Shown: positions 47,361-58,170, counted from the stretch's first letter. The stretch: DNA of 64,000 nucleotides from Spiroplasma endosymbiont of Clivina fossor (GCF_964031115.1 NZ_OZ035006.1:620001-684000), one strand, 5' to 3'. Notes: generated by a model from the sequence alone, not told the origin. Numbers and translations are program-made.

Positions 47361-47845
47361 GATTTTTTTTTTGAATAACAATGATGCTTCTTTATCCTAA
47401 TAGTTTAACTGGAAGTAATCGTACTAATGCCTATGATGAAATTAAAATTATTCTTGAAAAATGTCTTATCCCAAGTAATGTTACTTTTTTTCCATTTCAT
47501 TATTTTATAACCTTTGTTACTTTTAGTATTATTTTTATCAGTTTACAAATTTTTTTTCATTTCAGTCAAATAAAAGCAAAAATAGCAATGGTGCTTTTTA
47601 GCATTTCATTGCTTGCCTTAATTCTCTTAACCTTAGTAGCAACAATGTCGCTTATTAGAATTGAAGATTTTGGCGGAACAATGTGATGTAGTTATCGAGA
47701 GATTACTGTCTCCGCTCTAATTCTGATTTTCCTATTTTGTCCCGCGCATTATATTGAAATTTATATTACTGTAAAAAATATGCTCGTAAATAACTTTAAA
47801 CAAAATAAAACTCTCCTAGATAAAGGAGAGTTTTATTTCTATTAA
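47361..47845 (+). pseudogene. membrane protein remnant cut by an IS256 end
   Basis: The frame is open from the IS256 end and reads MMLLYPNSLTGSNRTNAYDE, then three hydrophobic helices (FITFVTFSIIFISLQIFF, MVLFSISLLALILLTLVA, and LILIFLFCPA) and continues through the hairpin at 47807-47834 to TAA 47845, overlapping the frr stop. Reading through its own terminator suggests that the natural stop was lost by frameshift near CGTAAATAAC (47787). The N-terminus is missing. Not recognised. Confidence 0.5.
47807..47834. terminator. bidirectional terminator at the frr 3' end
   Basis: AAAACTCTCCT pairs with AGGAGAGTTTT with a six-base loop and A/T runs on both sides. Confidence 0.85.
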
Positions 47846-48399
47846 ACCGTCATTAATTCTTTTTCTTTTTCTAACGCCATAACATCAGCCTTAGCAATAT
47901 ATTCATCAGTTAATTTTTGAATATCTTCTTGATAAGATTTAACATCATCTAAAGGCAATTTAGATTTTTTAATAATTTCATTAATATCTCGCCTTAAATT
48001 ACGAATCCCAACTCGCATTTCTTCAGTAATCTTTTTTACTTGCTGAACAAATTCTTTGCGTTTTTCTTCAGTTAACTGCGGGACATTCATTCTAATATAA
48101 TCACCTTGGTCTTGCAATGAAACTTGCAAATTAGCTTTAGTGATTGCAACAATAACTTGCTTAATAATACTTCGATCATAAGGTTTAATAACAAGTTGTC
48201 GCCCTTCAACAACCGTAATTGCAGCAACTTGATTAACTGGCATTAAACTACCATAATAATCTACCAAAACAGAAGCAAGAATTAAAGGATTAGCTCTTCC
48301 TGTACGAATCTTACTTAATTCATATCGTAAACTTTCTAAAACCTTTTCCATTTCTTCTTTTATTTGTTCAATTTCTAATTGTAATGCCTCAATTAACAT
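47842..48399 (-). CDS. frr: ribosome recycling factor
   Basis: 185 residues, the usual length. It splits post-termination ribosomes with EF-G. Seen: LRYELSKIRTGRANPLILASVLVDYYGS, GRQLVIKPYDRSII, and the coil RKEFVQQVKKITEEMRVGIRNLRRD. AAGGAG before ATG 48399. It is 57 bp behind pyrH; pyrH-frr is the standard order. Confidence 0.95.
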   Translation of the reverse strand: MLIEALQLEIEQIKEEMEKVLESLRYELSKIRTGRANPLILASVLVDYYGSLMPVNQVAAITVVEGRQLVIKPYDRSIIKQVIVAITKANLQVSLQDQGDYIRMNVPQLTEEKRKEFVQQVKKITEEMRVGIRNLRRDINEIIKKSKLPLDDVKSYQEDIQKLTDEYIAKADVMALEKEKELMTV

Positions 48400-48456
48400 T
48401 AATTATTCTCCTTACTTTTATTACTGTAATTTAATCTTATTTCTTAAAAACTTTAA

Positions 48457-49179
48457 CTATTTATTGCTACTACTAATAATTGTAATTTTAGTATTTTCCT
48501 GTAAAGCTTTAACAATATTATCTGGTTTATTAATATCAAACACAATAATCTTTAAATTAGCTTCCATACTCATTGTAATTGCTGTTAAATCCATTACGCG
48601 TAATTGCTTTTGCGTTATGTCCTCATAAGTTAAAAACTTATAATGAGTAGCAGTATTATCTATTTTTGGGTCAGCACTATAAACACCATCAACACCATTT
48701 TTAGCCATTAATAAGACATCAGCTTTAATTTCCGCCGCTCGTAATGCCGCCGCAGTATCAGTTGTAAAATAAGGATATCCCGTTCCCGCTGCTAAAATAA
48801 CAACATAACCCTTAGATAATCGTGACAAACATTTTTTAAAATAATAAGGTTCACAAATTTTATTCATTTCAATTGATGATTGAATAATTACTTTATCAAA
48901 GTTTTGATTTTTAAATTCAGCTTCTAAAGCTAAAGCATTCATTACCGTAGCTAACATCCCCATATAATCAGCATTAACCTTATCCAAACCAGCGATTTTA
49001 GCATTAACCCCTCTTCAAATGTTACCACCACCAACAACAACAGCAATTTCAATTCCTTCTTGCGATAAAGTAATAATTTGTTTAACAATATTTTGCATTC
49101 GCTGTGGATCATAAATGCTAACACCACCTAAAGCTTCACCACTAATTTTTAATAAACATCGCTTATATTTAAATTCCAT
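48457..49179 (-). CDS. pyrH: UMP kinase
   Basis: 240-residue amino-acid-kinase-fold enzyme converting UMP to UDP. Seen: KRCLLKISGEALGG, VVVGGGNIWRG, DYMGMLATVMNALAL, AAGTGYPYFTTDTAAALRA and KNGVDGVYSADPK. A TGA near 49017 gives Trp in NIWRG. The start ATG 49179 has AGTAGGTGTG upstream, a modest ribosome site. Followed by frr. Confidence 0.95.
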
Positions 49180-49247
49180 TATTCACACCTACTTCTTCTT
49201 CCCATATATATTTTATACGAGATTTTTTTAAATAAAAAGAAAAACTT

Positions 49248-49322
49248 TTTTAATTTTGTCAAAAACTCTTGATAAAATAAAAAAAATCATCAACTTGATA
49301 ATTTTAAAAGGCTTTTATGAAA
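49248..49322 (-). mobile_element. solo IS1595-like end fragment
   Basis: TTTTAATTTTGTCAAAAACT and about 55 bp of IS interior, with one change in the inverted repeat (GTCGAA to GTCAAA). Joined to the inverted-repeat element at 49325. Confidence 0.65.
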
Positions 49323-49517
49323 ATAGACGCATAAAGTTTTGTTAGGTGGAAAAATATTTGATTAATTTTGAAAGAAAAGTAACTACAATTTAATTATCGT
49401 TTTATTTGAAAAATAAGTAATAAAACAAAATATTTAATATTAACAAACATAATCTTAATAAAAGGTTATAAAAACTAAGTAAAATGCTTATAAAAACAAC
49501 ATTAAAATAATTTTTTA

Positions 49518-50663
49518 TTTTAATTTTGTCGAAAACTCTTGATAAAATAAAAAAAATCATCAACTTGATAATTTTAAAAGGCTTTTATGTAAAATTACTA
49601 TTTTTACTTTAACTTTTTTATACATTAAAATATAATACCGCTGTTTGTTGGTTTGGAGTTAAACCCTTATGTTGGTATTTTCATTTTCAGAGATTTAAAT
49701 AATTTTGAATATTAGTAAAACCTAAACCATGATAATGAATTAAGGCTTCTTTAAGACTAGATTGTAATTTACTGATTTTATTTAAGTTACGATAACTAGC
49801 TTCAGGATTAATTGTTGTTTTAGTTACACATAAAGTAGAATTTGTTTGTTTTGCTACTAAAAAATATAATTTTTGCATATCAGAAGTAATAATTGAATTT
49901 TCGTTAATTAATTCTTTGTTCATATTTTCAATAACTCATTGTTTTTGTAAACGTTTGGTGTTTGTGGATTTAACATAAATATTGTTATTATTATCAATTG
50001 CCATTTGAATACAGCATTTAGTATTAGTTGCGAATGGGTCAAGGTGAATTCTTCGTGGATCAGTTTTATATTTGAAATTTCCTTTATGAATTTCTTTAAT
50101 AAATGTTTCATCGATTTGGATTTTACCAGATAATTTTTTAAATTTTAATTGGGTATTTTCTAATTGTTTTGATTTCATTAATTTTTGACGATTATATCAA
50201 GCAGTTTTTAATGTAGTTTTAATAAAACGAGAAATTGTTTTACTAGATTGCCCCAGCAATGAAATTTGAATCAATAAATTTCATTGTTCATAATTTAAAT
50301 GACTTCAATAAATAAAATGATTACGAAAAGCGTCAAAACTTGCACGGCAATTTTTACATAAATATTTTTGTTTTCCTTCTGAATTATGTCCATTTTTAAC
50401 GCAATGGTAAGATTCACATTTAGGGCATTTAATACCTTGCGCTCTAAATTTTTGATCAATTTCATTTAAACGTTTTTGTTTTTTTATTAATTCTGCTTGT
50501 TGTTTGACTTTTTCATAAAATTCTAAAAATTGATCATCTGTTAAAGTATTTACTAGTTCTTGAATTATTTTTTCCATAATTATTATCCACCTCTATCATA
50601 TTAAAAATATACCTAAAATTAAGTATATTCAATAAATATCAAGAGTTTTCGACAAAATTAAAA
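49518..50663 (-). mobile_element. IS1595-like insertion sequence, complete copy with 8-bp duplication
   Basis: 1146 bp, same ends as 8350-9495. ATTTTTTA at 49510-49517 and 50664-50671. This is the reference copy for defining the element boundaries. Confidence 0.92.
49618..50577 (-). CDS. IS1595-like transposase, intact
   Basis: 319 residues with complete zinc ribbon (CPKCESYHC, CKNC) and the IQIDETFI block. It differs from the copy at 8450 by only a few residues (NIYVKSTNT versus NIYVKFTNT). Confidence 0.85.
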
Positions 50664-50798
50664 ATTTTTTACAACAAAAATCATACATAAGAAATATATA
50701 CTTAATTTGAATATTGAAATAATTTATAGTAAATGATTATTTTTTCTTTTTTAAAAAATACCTAAGAAAACTAAACGCGACCTGTTAAGTAAATTTGC

Positions 50799-50827
50799 TT
50801 GACATATACATATATTAACGATATTAT
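50799..50827 (+). promoter_or_regulatory. sigma-A-type promoter of the rpsP operon
   Basis: TTGACA (50799-50804), 17-bp spacer, TATTAT (50822-50827). It lies 17 bp after the repeat end GCGACC, so the element inserted just upstream without removing it. Start codon of rpsP is about 60 bp downstream. Confidence 0.85.
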
Positions 50828-50885
50828 TAATTATGGTTTAAAAAGATAACTAAACCAATAATAGTGAGAGGAGTACTTATATTTT

Positions 50886-51227
50886 ATGGTTAAATTAAGA
50901 CTAAAAAGGATGGGGAAAACTAAACAACCTTTTTATCGTATTGTTGCTATTGATTCTCGTATTAAAAGAGATGGTGAATATATTGAATTAATTGGAACAT
51001 ATGATTCTTTAAATGATTCGTTAAAAATTAATAAAGAATTAGCTTTAAAGTGATTAACCGTTGGTGCTCAACCAACTGAAACAGTTCGTAGTTTATTTGC
51101 AAAAGAAAAAATTATGCAGGCATTTCATGAATTGCGACAAAAAAATAAACCAAAGAAATCATCAACAGAGAAAAAAGTGATTAAAAAAGAAGTTTTAGCT
51201 AAGGAAGTTAAAAAACAAAGTCAGTAA
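50886..51227 (+). CDS. rpsP: 30S ribosomal protein S16
   Basis: 113 residues. Core [39 protein letters not shown] and [24 protein letters not shown] is bS16. A lysine-rich tail follows. The frame stops at TAA 51227, but the neighbouring frame is open without stops for a further 27 codons of the same Ser/Lys/Val composition to TAA 51309. The gene therefore probably once had a longer tail. GAGGAG precedes ATG 50886. First gene of the operon. Confidence 0.93.
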
Positions 51228-51322
51228 TGATAAAAGTAGTAATTCTAAATCAACAGTTAAAGTTTCAAAAGAAGTAAAGGTTATTGATGAAAAAAATTCG
51301 AGAGAATAAATGGAGTTAGCTA

Positions 51323-51574
51323 ATGATGAATTACATTAATACTGTTAAAATATTAATTAGTCCAATTGTTAAAGATATTAATAATATTCAAATTAGAATG
51401 TTAAATGAAAATGACAATAAATTAGAAATTCTTATTATGACTAGTGATAGTGATTTGGCAAGATTAATCGGTAAAAAAGGATTAATTATTGATTCGATTC
51501 GTCGTTTAGTTAATGTTAAGGCATCAAGAGAACAAAAAAGAATTAAAGTATCTTTAGAGGCTTTTAACGAATAA
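51323..51574 (+). CDS. khpA: KH-domain RNA-binding protein
   Basis: 83 residues. A single KH domain with the GxxG loop in SDLARLIGKKGLIIDSIRRLVN. KhpA/YlqC proteins bind RNA with KhpB and affect cell size and sRNA control in other Firmicutes. Position between rpsP and rimM is conserved. GGAG is before the double ATG at 51323/51326. Its TAA overlaps the rimM ATG by one base. Confidence 0.9.
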   Translation: MMNYINTVKILISPIVKDINNIQIRMLNENDNKLEILIMTSDSDLARLIGKKGLIIDSIRRLVNVKASREQKRIKVSLEAFNE

Positions 51575-52080
51575 TGAAGTTTGTTAAAATTGGTAAAGTT
51601 ATTAATACTCATGCTTTAAAGGGCGAAGTAAAGATTAGATGTTTAATGCCTAAATATGAGCGATTCTTTGATGCTAATCATGATATATATTTTTATGATT
51701 CTAATAATTATACTTATGAAATATTAACGGTTGTTAGTTCTAGAAGTCATAAAGGTGATCTTTTAGTTAAATTTAAAAATTATGATTATATTAACGACAT
51801 TTTATTTTTAAAGACTCAAGATTTATTTCAACTTAGTAATAATCCTCATTTAGTAAATGATGATGAAGTTGAAAACTATATTGGATTACAAGTTATCAAT
51901 GTTGATGATAATTCACTTATTGGTGAAGTGATTGATTACTTTATTACTAAAGCGCATGGTGTTTTTGTTATTCAAACAGTTATTGGTGAACAAAAAATGT
52001 TGGCCGATGTTTCACAGTTTATTATGAATATTCTTTGAGAACAAAATACTGTTTATGTTAAGTTAATTAATAATTGATAA
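51574..52080 (+). CDS. rimM: 16S rRNA processing protein RimM
   Basis: 168 residues. RimM assists 30S head maturation through S19. Seen: KIGKVINTHALKGEVKIRC and the PRC-barrel segment ENYIGLQVINVDDNSLIGEVIDYF, LADVSQFIMNILWEQNTVYVKLINNW. Two TGA codons read as Trp extend it past a standard-code end. ATG 51574 overlaps the khpA stop. Confidence 0.92.
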
Positions 52081-52103
52081 ATTATAAAGGAGACAAGAAA
52101 TTA

Positions 52104-52838
52104 ATGACAACAATTCAAATTATCACTTTATTTCCCGAACTCTTTGTTAGTTTTATTAATACATCAATTATTAAGAATGCTGTTAAGAAAGAAAAAGTAA
52201 AGTTTAATATCATTAATCTTCGTGATTTTGCTATTGATAAGCATCAACAAGTTGATGCTTATCAATATGGTGGTGGTAATGGCATGGTATTAATGGTGCC
52301 AATTGTAGTTGCAGCGATAAATTATGCTCGTGAGCAAATCCCTAATAGTCAAGTGATTTTATTATCGCCACAAGGAAAAACATTTAAGCAGGATATTGCT
52401 AGTGAAATGGCTAATAGTAATAATTCATTAATTTTAGTTTGTGGTCATTATGAAGGTTTTGATGAAAGAATTAGAGATTTTGTTGATATGGAAATATCTA
52501 TTGGTGATTATGTTCTTAGTGCTGGTGAAATTGCCAGTATGGTTATAAGTGATGCTGTTATTCGCTTATTACCGGGTGTTATTCAAGAAGCATCACATCA
52601 AAATGATTCATTTACTAGTAAGTATTTAGATTATCCTGTATTTACTAAACCATTAGTTTTTAATAATCAGCAAGTTCCTGATGTCTTATTATCAGGTCAT
52701 CATAAAAATATTGATATTTGAAGAAAACAACAAGCGTTTTATAATACATATAAAAAGCGACCAGATTTAATTGATTTAAATCAATTAACACCACAAGAGC
52801 AAATTTGAATTTCTGAATTAGAAAAAGATAAAAAATAA
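52104..52838 (+). CDS. trmD: tRNA (guanine-37-N1) methyltransferase
   Basis: 244-residue SPOUT enzyme that makes m1G37 and prevents frameshifting. Seen: IITLFPELFVSFINTSIIKNA, DAYQYGGGNGMVLMVPI, the trefoil-knot LVCGHYEGFDERI and SIGDYVLSAGEIASM (usually SGGE; here SAGE), and LLSGHHKNIDIWRKQQ. AAGGAGA lies before ATG 52104. 23 bp behind rimM. Confidence 0.95.
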
Positions 52839-52862
52839 ATAATAATGGAGGGAGTAATTGTT

Positions 52863-53234
52863 ATGAATATGCAATTAGATCGACAAATCACTGAACAACA
52901 ACTTCGTACTGATATTCCAAAATTTAAATCTGGCGATACAGTAAGTGTTGCTGTTGAAATTAATGAAGGTAACAAAAAACGAACACAAGTTTTTACTGGT
53001 TTAGTTTTAAAGCGTCAAGGGTCAGATATTAGTTCTAGTTTTACGGTAAGAAAACTTACTGGTAGTACTAGTGTTGAAAGAACTTTCCCTTTACATTCAC
53101 CGCTAATAAATAAGATTGAAGTTTTAAAAATTGGTCGTGTTAGAAGAGCGAAGTTATACTATATGCGTGATCGTATTGGTAAAGCTGCCAGAATTAAAGA
53201 AGTAGTTAGTTCTAATAAGAAAAATAAGGCATAA
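52863..53234 (+). CDS. rplS: 50S ribosomal protein L19
   Basis: 123 residues, bL19 core: [79 protein letters not shown]. The start is ATG 52863, ten bases after GGAGGG; the ATG at 52845 lies inside the ribosome site. Confidence 0.95.
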   Translation: MNMQLDRQITEQQLRTDIPKFKSGDTVSVAVEINEGNKKRTQVFTGLVLKRQGSDISSSFTVRKLTGSTSVERTFPLHSPLINKIEVLKIGRVRRAKLYYMRDRIGKAARIKEVVSSNKKNKA

Positions 53235-53239
53235 TAATT

Positions 53240-53267
53240 AATAAAGGTAGAATTTGCCTTTATTTTT
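53240..53267 (+). terminator. terminator between rplS and rbgA
   Basis: ATAAAGGTA pairs with TGCCTTTAT (one G-U), loop of five, then TTTTT. It may reduce read-through into rbgA. Confidence 0.65.
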
Positions 53268-53286
53268 CAATTAAGGAGACATATTA

Positions 53287-54159
53287 ATGGAAAAGTTAAA
53301 TATTAATTGATTTCCAGGTCATATGGCAAAAGCTATTCGCTTGATGAAAGAAAAATTAGCATTAGTTGATTTAGTAATTGAACTTCGCGATGCGCGAGCC
53401 ATTAACTCTAGTATTAATCCAATTATTCAAGAATTGTTTAAAAATAAACCACGAATTATTATTTTGAATAAAAAAGATTTAAGTGATATGAAAGTAAATC
53501 AAGAATGAATGGCATTTTTAAAAAAAGACCCGTTAGTTAAAGTAGTATTAACTAATTTATTAGTTGATCAGCCCAAAAATGAAATTATTTTATTAATTAA
53601 TCAATTATTGAAAGATAAAATTAATCATCAAAAATCTCGTGGCATTCCAAATTGACAAATTAAGGTGATGATTATTGGGATTCCTAATGTCGGCAAATCA
53701 CGGTTAATTAATAATTTAGTTAAAAGAAAAGTAAGTAATGTTGCTAATCAACCAGGAGTTACGAGAGGGATTCAATGAGTCAAGTTAGCACAAAATATTC
53801 ATTTACTAGACACGCCGGGAATTTTATGGCCTAAACTTGATGATCCACTAGTGGCAACGCATCTGTCATTAATTGGAGCTATTAAAGAGCAATTATTACC
53901 ATTTATTGATATTAGTTATTATGCATTTAATTTTTTAGCCAAGCATTATCCTCATATTTTAAAGGAACATTATGCCCTTATTATTCAGTGAAAACAAGAT
54001 ATGCAAGCTAAAGAAATGGATTGTTATTTTTTGCAAATGGCGAAAGCAAATAATGTATTAGGTTCTTCTGAACAACAAATTATTCAAATGATAACAAATT
54101 TTTATTATGCTTTTACAAAAGGAACAATTAAAAATATTTCTTGAGAAAGACCAAAATAA
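53287..54159 (+). CDS. rbgA: ribosome biogenesis GTPase RbgA (YlqF)
   Basis: 290 residues, circularly permuted GTPase acting late in 50S assembly. Motif order G4-G5-G1-G3 is seen: INWFPGHMAKAIR, LVIELRDARAINSS, IILNKKDLSD (G4), IIGIPNVGKSRLIN (G1), NQPGVTRGIQ (G2) and LLDTPGILWPKLDD (G3). AAGGAG before ATG 53287. Several TGA Trp codons. Last intact gene of the operon. Confidence 0.94.
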
Positions 54160-54161
54160 TA

Positions 54162-54399
54162 ATGGGAACGTATGAAAATAAATATTGACATTATAATTTT
54201 GTTCTTGGGTTGCATCCGCTATTTTAATTTTTAAAGATTAAAAAGAAAGTAAATTAAGAGAAAAACTTAATAAAGATGTTCATTCATTAATTAAAAATGT
54301 GAAAAAATTCTTTGTAAATTTGAATTAGAAGTAAAAATTGTTGAAATGAAATTAAAATTAAAAGAATTAGCAAAAGATAAAAATAAAGAAAAATGATAA
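54162..54399 (+). pseudogene. degenerate short coding remnant after rbgA
   Basis: An ATG two bases after the rbgA stop gives MGTYENKYWHYNFVLGLHPL and stops. Further down, other frames give charged helical pieces (LREKLNKDVHSLIKNVKKF and FELEVKIVEMKLKLKELAKD) broken by frameshifts. Looks like a short coiled-coil gene in decay; family not recognised. Confidence 0.35.
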
Positions 54400-54401
54400 A
54401 T

Positions 54402-54434
54402 AATAAAATTTCAATTTAAATTGAGGTTTTATTA
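54402..54434 (+). terminator. terminator of the rpsP-rbgA unit
   Basis: AATAAAATTTCAATT pairs with AATTGAGGTTTTATT using two G-U pairs, then TACTTTTT. Confidence 0.65.
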
Positions 54435-54467
54435 CTTTTTAAATTTTATCAAAAATTAACTGAAATA

Positions 54468-54731
54468 GGACGCGTAAAGTTTTGTTAGGTGGAAAAATAT
54501 TTGATTAATTTTGAAAGAAAAGTAACTACAATTTAATTATCGTTTTATTTAAAAAATAAGTAATAAAACAAAATATTTAATATTAACAAACATAATCTTA
54601 ATAAAAAGGTTATAAAAACTAAGTAAAATGCTTATAAAAACAACATTAAAATATTTTTTACAACAAAAATCATACATAAGAAATATATACTTAATTTGAA
54701 TATTGAAATAATTTATAGTAAAAAAAATGAT
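54468..54731 (+). repeat. inverted-repeat element without IS1595 insertion, truncated by IS256
   Basis: GGACGCGTAAAGTTTTGTTA start, left part then directly ATATTTTTTACAAC and the right part, giving the empty ATTTTTTA site. It is cut before its right terminus by the IS256 copy at 54732. Confidence 0.75.
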
Positions 54732-55640
54732 GAGCCTGTCCAAAATTCTGTGTCTCGATAATTCATTCTGAATTATACTTAAAAGAAGGAGAACAGAAAA
54801 TGACAAAAAAAATAAAAAAAGAACCTGACGCAATTGATAAAGTTGTTGATTATTTTTTAGAAAATATTGATAATCCACAAGATTTATTTAAAGGCAATAC
54901 TATTTTTCAGGAATTTACCAAAAAATTAACTGAACGAATGTTAAATGCGGAAATTAAAGATTATCTTGAAACTGATGAGAATCATAATAAAAGAAATGGC
55001 AACACACAAAAAACCATTATTACTAAAAATGGTTCAATCGCAATTGATGTACCAAGAGATCGAAATAGTACTTTTGAACCAGTAATTATTCCGAAAAGAC
55101 AAAGAAGATTTGATAACTTTGATCAAAAAGTAATTTCTTTATATGCAAGAGGAATGACAATTTCTGATATCAAAGCACAATTGCAAGAATTCTATCACGG
55201 AGCAGAAATTTCAGAAAGTTTAATTAGTCAAATAACTGATGATGTTATTGAAGAAGTTAAAATGTGACAAACTAAACCTTTAGAGAAGATTTATCCGATT
55301 GTTTATTTTGATTGTATTGTTGTTAAAGTAAAGCAAGATAAACGAATAATAAATAAAGCAGTTTATCTTGCCTTAGGAATTAATTTAGATGGTTTAAAAG
55401 ATATTTTAGGAATGTGAATTAGTGAGAATGAGGGAGCCAAATTTTGACTTAATAATCTTACGGAAATGAAAAATCGTGGGTTACAAGATATTCTTGTTGC
55501 TTGTAGTGATAATTTAAACTGGGATGTTTGATGCAATAGAAGCTGTTTTCCCAAAAATACAGCATCAATTATGCATTGTTCATCAAATTCGCAATAGTTT
55601 AAAATTTGTTCCTTACAAAGATCGCAAACTTGTAGCTAAT
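54732..55640 (+). pseudogene. IS256 element, 3'-truncated by IS5
   Basis: The left end is GAGCCTGTCC rather than GGGCCTGTCC. Transposase from ATG 54800 (MTKKIKKEPD, a shorter A-run but in frame) is open to SDNLN, where one extra A and further changes shift the frame (GATAATTTAAACTGGGATG). Cut at 55640 (KLVAN) by the IS5 element. Confidence 0.85.
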
Positions 55641-56707
55641 AGACTTCTTGCAAAATTAATTTAAAATATAATTGAATTGTTGTTTTTAATAAAAAGGTGG
55701 AATTTAAATGAAATTTAAAAAAAATAATCAAATAAGTGATAAAAATTTTTTAAGATTAACTGGTATTAAACATACTACTTTTAATAAAATGCTAGAAATT
55801 TTAAAAATAGAAGAATTAAAAAAGAGATTTCGTCGCGGAAGAACCAATAAATTATCATTAGAAAATCGTATTTTAATGACTTTAGAATATTGAAGAGAAT
55901 ATAGAACTTATTTTCATATTGCAAAAAGTTATGATATTAGTGAAAGTAGTTGTTATAGAAATATCAAATGAATTGAAGACACTTTAATAAAACACCCTAA
56001 TTTTCAACAACTTACTGGTCAAAAATCACTATTAAAAGATTATTTCAAAGATAAGACTGTTATAATTGATGTAACTGAAAGCCAAATCCAACGCCCAAAA
56101 AAGACAAAAACAGCACTACTCAGGAAAAAAGAAAAAACACACAATAAAAACACAAGTTATAATTGAAAAAGATAGTAAAAAAATTATTAGTTCTGATTTT
56201 TCTTATGGTAAAAACCATGACTTTAAAATTTTAAAAGATTCAAAAATTAAATTTTTACCAGAAACAACTGTTTTAGTGGATTTAGGTTATCAAGGCATAC
56301 AAAAAATTAATCATAATGTTTTAATTCCTAAAAGAAAATCAAAGAAAAACCCTTTAAATAAAGAAGAAAAGCAAAATAATGAGCGAATTTCAAAAATGAG
56401 AATTGTTATTGAAAATGTTTTTGCTATACTTAAAAAATTTAAAATTATTAGTGAAAAATATCGAAATCGTAGAAAAAGATTTGCTTTAAGATTTAATTTA
56501 ATAGCTTCAATTTATAATTTACAACTATTAGTTTAAATATATTTGATAATTTAAAATTTCAGTCTTTTTTTATTGTAAATAATAATTTTTATTATGTTTT
56601 AATGACAAAATATTTGTAAAAATAATCTAAAAATTATTTTAATAACACTTTTATATTTATTTTAAATTTAAAAATTATAATTATCATATTAATTTTGCAA
56701 GAAGTCT
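55641..56707 (+). mobile_element. IS5-family element, 1067 bp, frameshift site damaged
   Basis: One base shorter than all others. Flanks AAT (left) and ATT (right) do not match, so it also marks a rearrangement junction. Confidence 0.88.
55708..56536 (+). pseudogene. IS5 transposase with lost slippery site
   Basis: Only six A in CGCCCAAAAAAGAC (56097-56102) instead of seven. OrfA now runs out of frame and neither the 0 nor the -1 frame leads into orfB, so the fused 276-residue product cannot be made by the normal shift. Confidence 0.75.
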
Positions 56708-56870
56708 ATTACATTACATTAATGAAAATATTAATTCAGAAATAGAAATCAGAAAAGAAATATATAAATGTTCAGTATGAAATAAATATAATAATAAAAA
56801 TGATGATAGTTGAATTAATAAAGGTGGTGTGGTGTATACCAATAAATATAAAAAACATAAATTTAGATAA
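56708..56870 (+). pseudogene. 3' fragment of an unknown gene between two IS5 copies
   Basis: Stop-free codons reading LHYINENINSEIEIRKEIYK and later NDDSWINKGGVVYTNKYKKH, ending TAA 56868-56870. Two TGA codons are used as Trp, so it was a genuine spiroplasma gene. The start is lost to the IS5 on its left. Confidence 0.45.
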
Positions 56871-56905
56871 TTAGTGAAAATTTAATAATATTAATAATTT
56901 TTATT

Positions 56906-57973
56906 AGACTTCTTGCAAAATTAATTTAAAATATAATTGAATTGTTGTTTTTAATAAAAAGGTGGAATTTAAATGAAATTTAAAAAAAATAATCAAATAA
57001 GTGATAAAAATTTTTTAAGATTAACTGGTATTAAACATACTACTTTTAATAAAATGCTAGAAATTTTAAAAATAGAAGAATTAAAAAAGAGATTTCGTCG
57101 CGGAAGAACCAATAAATTATCATTAGAAAATCGTATTTTAATGACTTTAGAATATTGAAGAGAATATAGAACTTATTTTCATATTGCAAAAAGTTATGAT
57201 ATTAGTGAAAGTAGTTGTTATAGAAATATCAAATGAATTGAAGACACTTTAATAAAACACCCTAATTTTCAACAACTTACTGGTCAAAAATCACTATTAA
57301 AAGATTATTTCAAAGATAAGACTGTTATAATTGATGTAACTGAAAGCCAAATCCAACGCCCAAAAAAAGACAAAAACAGCACTACTCAGGAAAAAAGAAA
57401 AAACACACAATAAAAACACAAGTTATAATTGAAAAAGATAGTAAAAAAATTATTAGTTCTGATTTTTCTTATGGTAAAAACCATGACTTTAAAATTTTAA
57501 AAGATTCAAAAATTAAATTTTTACCAGAAACAACTGTTTTAGTGGATTTAGGTTATCAAGGCATACAAAAAATTAATCATAATGTTTTAATTCCTAAAAG
57601 AAAATCAAAGAAAAACCCTTTAAATAAAGAAGAAAAGCAAAATAATGAGCGAATTTCAAAAATGAGAATTGTTATTGAAAATGTTTTTGCTATACTTAAA
57701 AAATTTAAAATTATTAGTGAAAAATATCGAAATCGTAGAAAAAGATTTGCTTTAAGATTTAATTTAATAGCTTCAATTTATAATTTACAACTATTAGTTT
57801 AAATATATTTGATAATTTAAAATTTCAGTCTTTTTTTATTGTAAATAATAATTTTTATTATGTTTTAATGACAAAATATTTGTAAAAATAATCTAAAAAT
57901 TATTTTAATAACACTTTTATATTTATTTTAAATTTAAAAATTATAATTATCATATTAATTTTGCAAGAAGTCT
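56906..57973 (+). mobile_element. IS5-family element, 1068 bp
   Basis: ATT at 56903-56905 and 57974-57976. The right flank is repeat A. Confidence 0.9.
56973..57802 (+). CDS. IS5-family transposase (orfA/orfB, -1 frameshift)
   Basis: Seven-A run intact (about 57362-57368); otherwise as the copy at 21925-22754. Confidence 0.85.
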
Positions 57974-57975
57974 AT

Positions 57976-58120
57976 TGTGTAAAAATTCAATAATATGATA
58001 AAATCATAACGAATAAAATGACAATAACAAGAAAGGCAGGGTTAGTTTAGTAATTAAATAATATAATTAGCTGATTGTTTTACTTCTTCAAAACAATACC
58101 TAAGAAAACTAAACGCGACC
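57976..58120 (+). repeat. dispersed repeat A
   Basis: Runs TGTGTAAAAATTCAATAATA to ACTAAACGCGACC. It contains an AATATGATAAAAT stretch that could serve as a -10. Between 58121 and 58170 there is nothing recognisable. Confidence 0.7.
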
Positions 58121-58170
58121 CTTTTTAAAAAACCGCTTGTGCTTGTCATAAGTCTGTGGTATATTACATT

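Larger units (their letters stand above)
49325..50782 (+). repeat. inverted-repeat (MITE-like) element carrying an IS1595 insertion
   Basis: Left part 49325-49517, right part 50664-50782; together about 312 bp once the IS (49518-50663) is removed. The left end (GACGCATAAAGTTTTGTTAG) and the complement of the right end (GGTCGCGTTTAGTTTTCTTA) are imperfect inverted repeats, about 19 of 23 positions matching with the better left ends at 8157 and 54468. No coding frame inside. The 8-bp ATTTTTTA is repeated on both sides of the IS, and the empty site is visible at 54652. Confidence 0.7.

Noticed and set aside
58121-58170. tRNA-like or small RNA gene in the short spacer
   Set aside because: No cloverleaf or TTCGA/TTCAA arm could be found here or elsewhere in the window.
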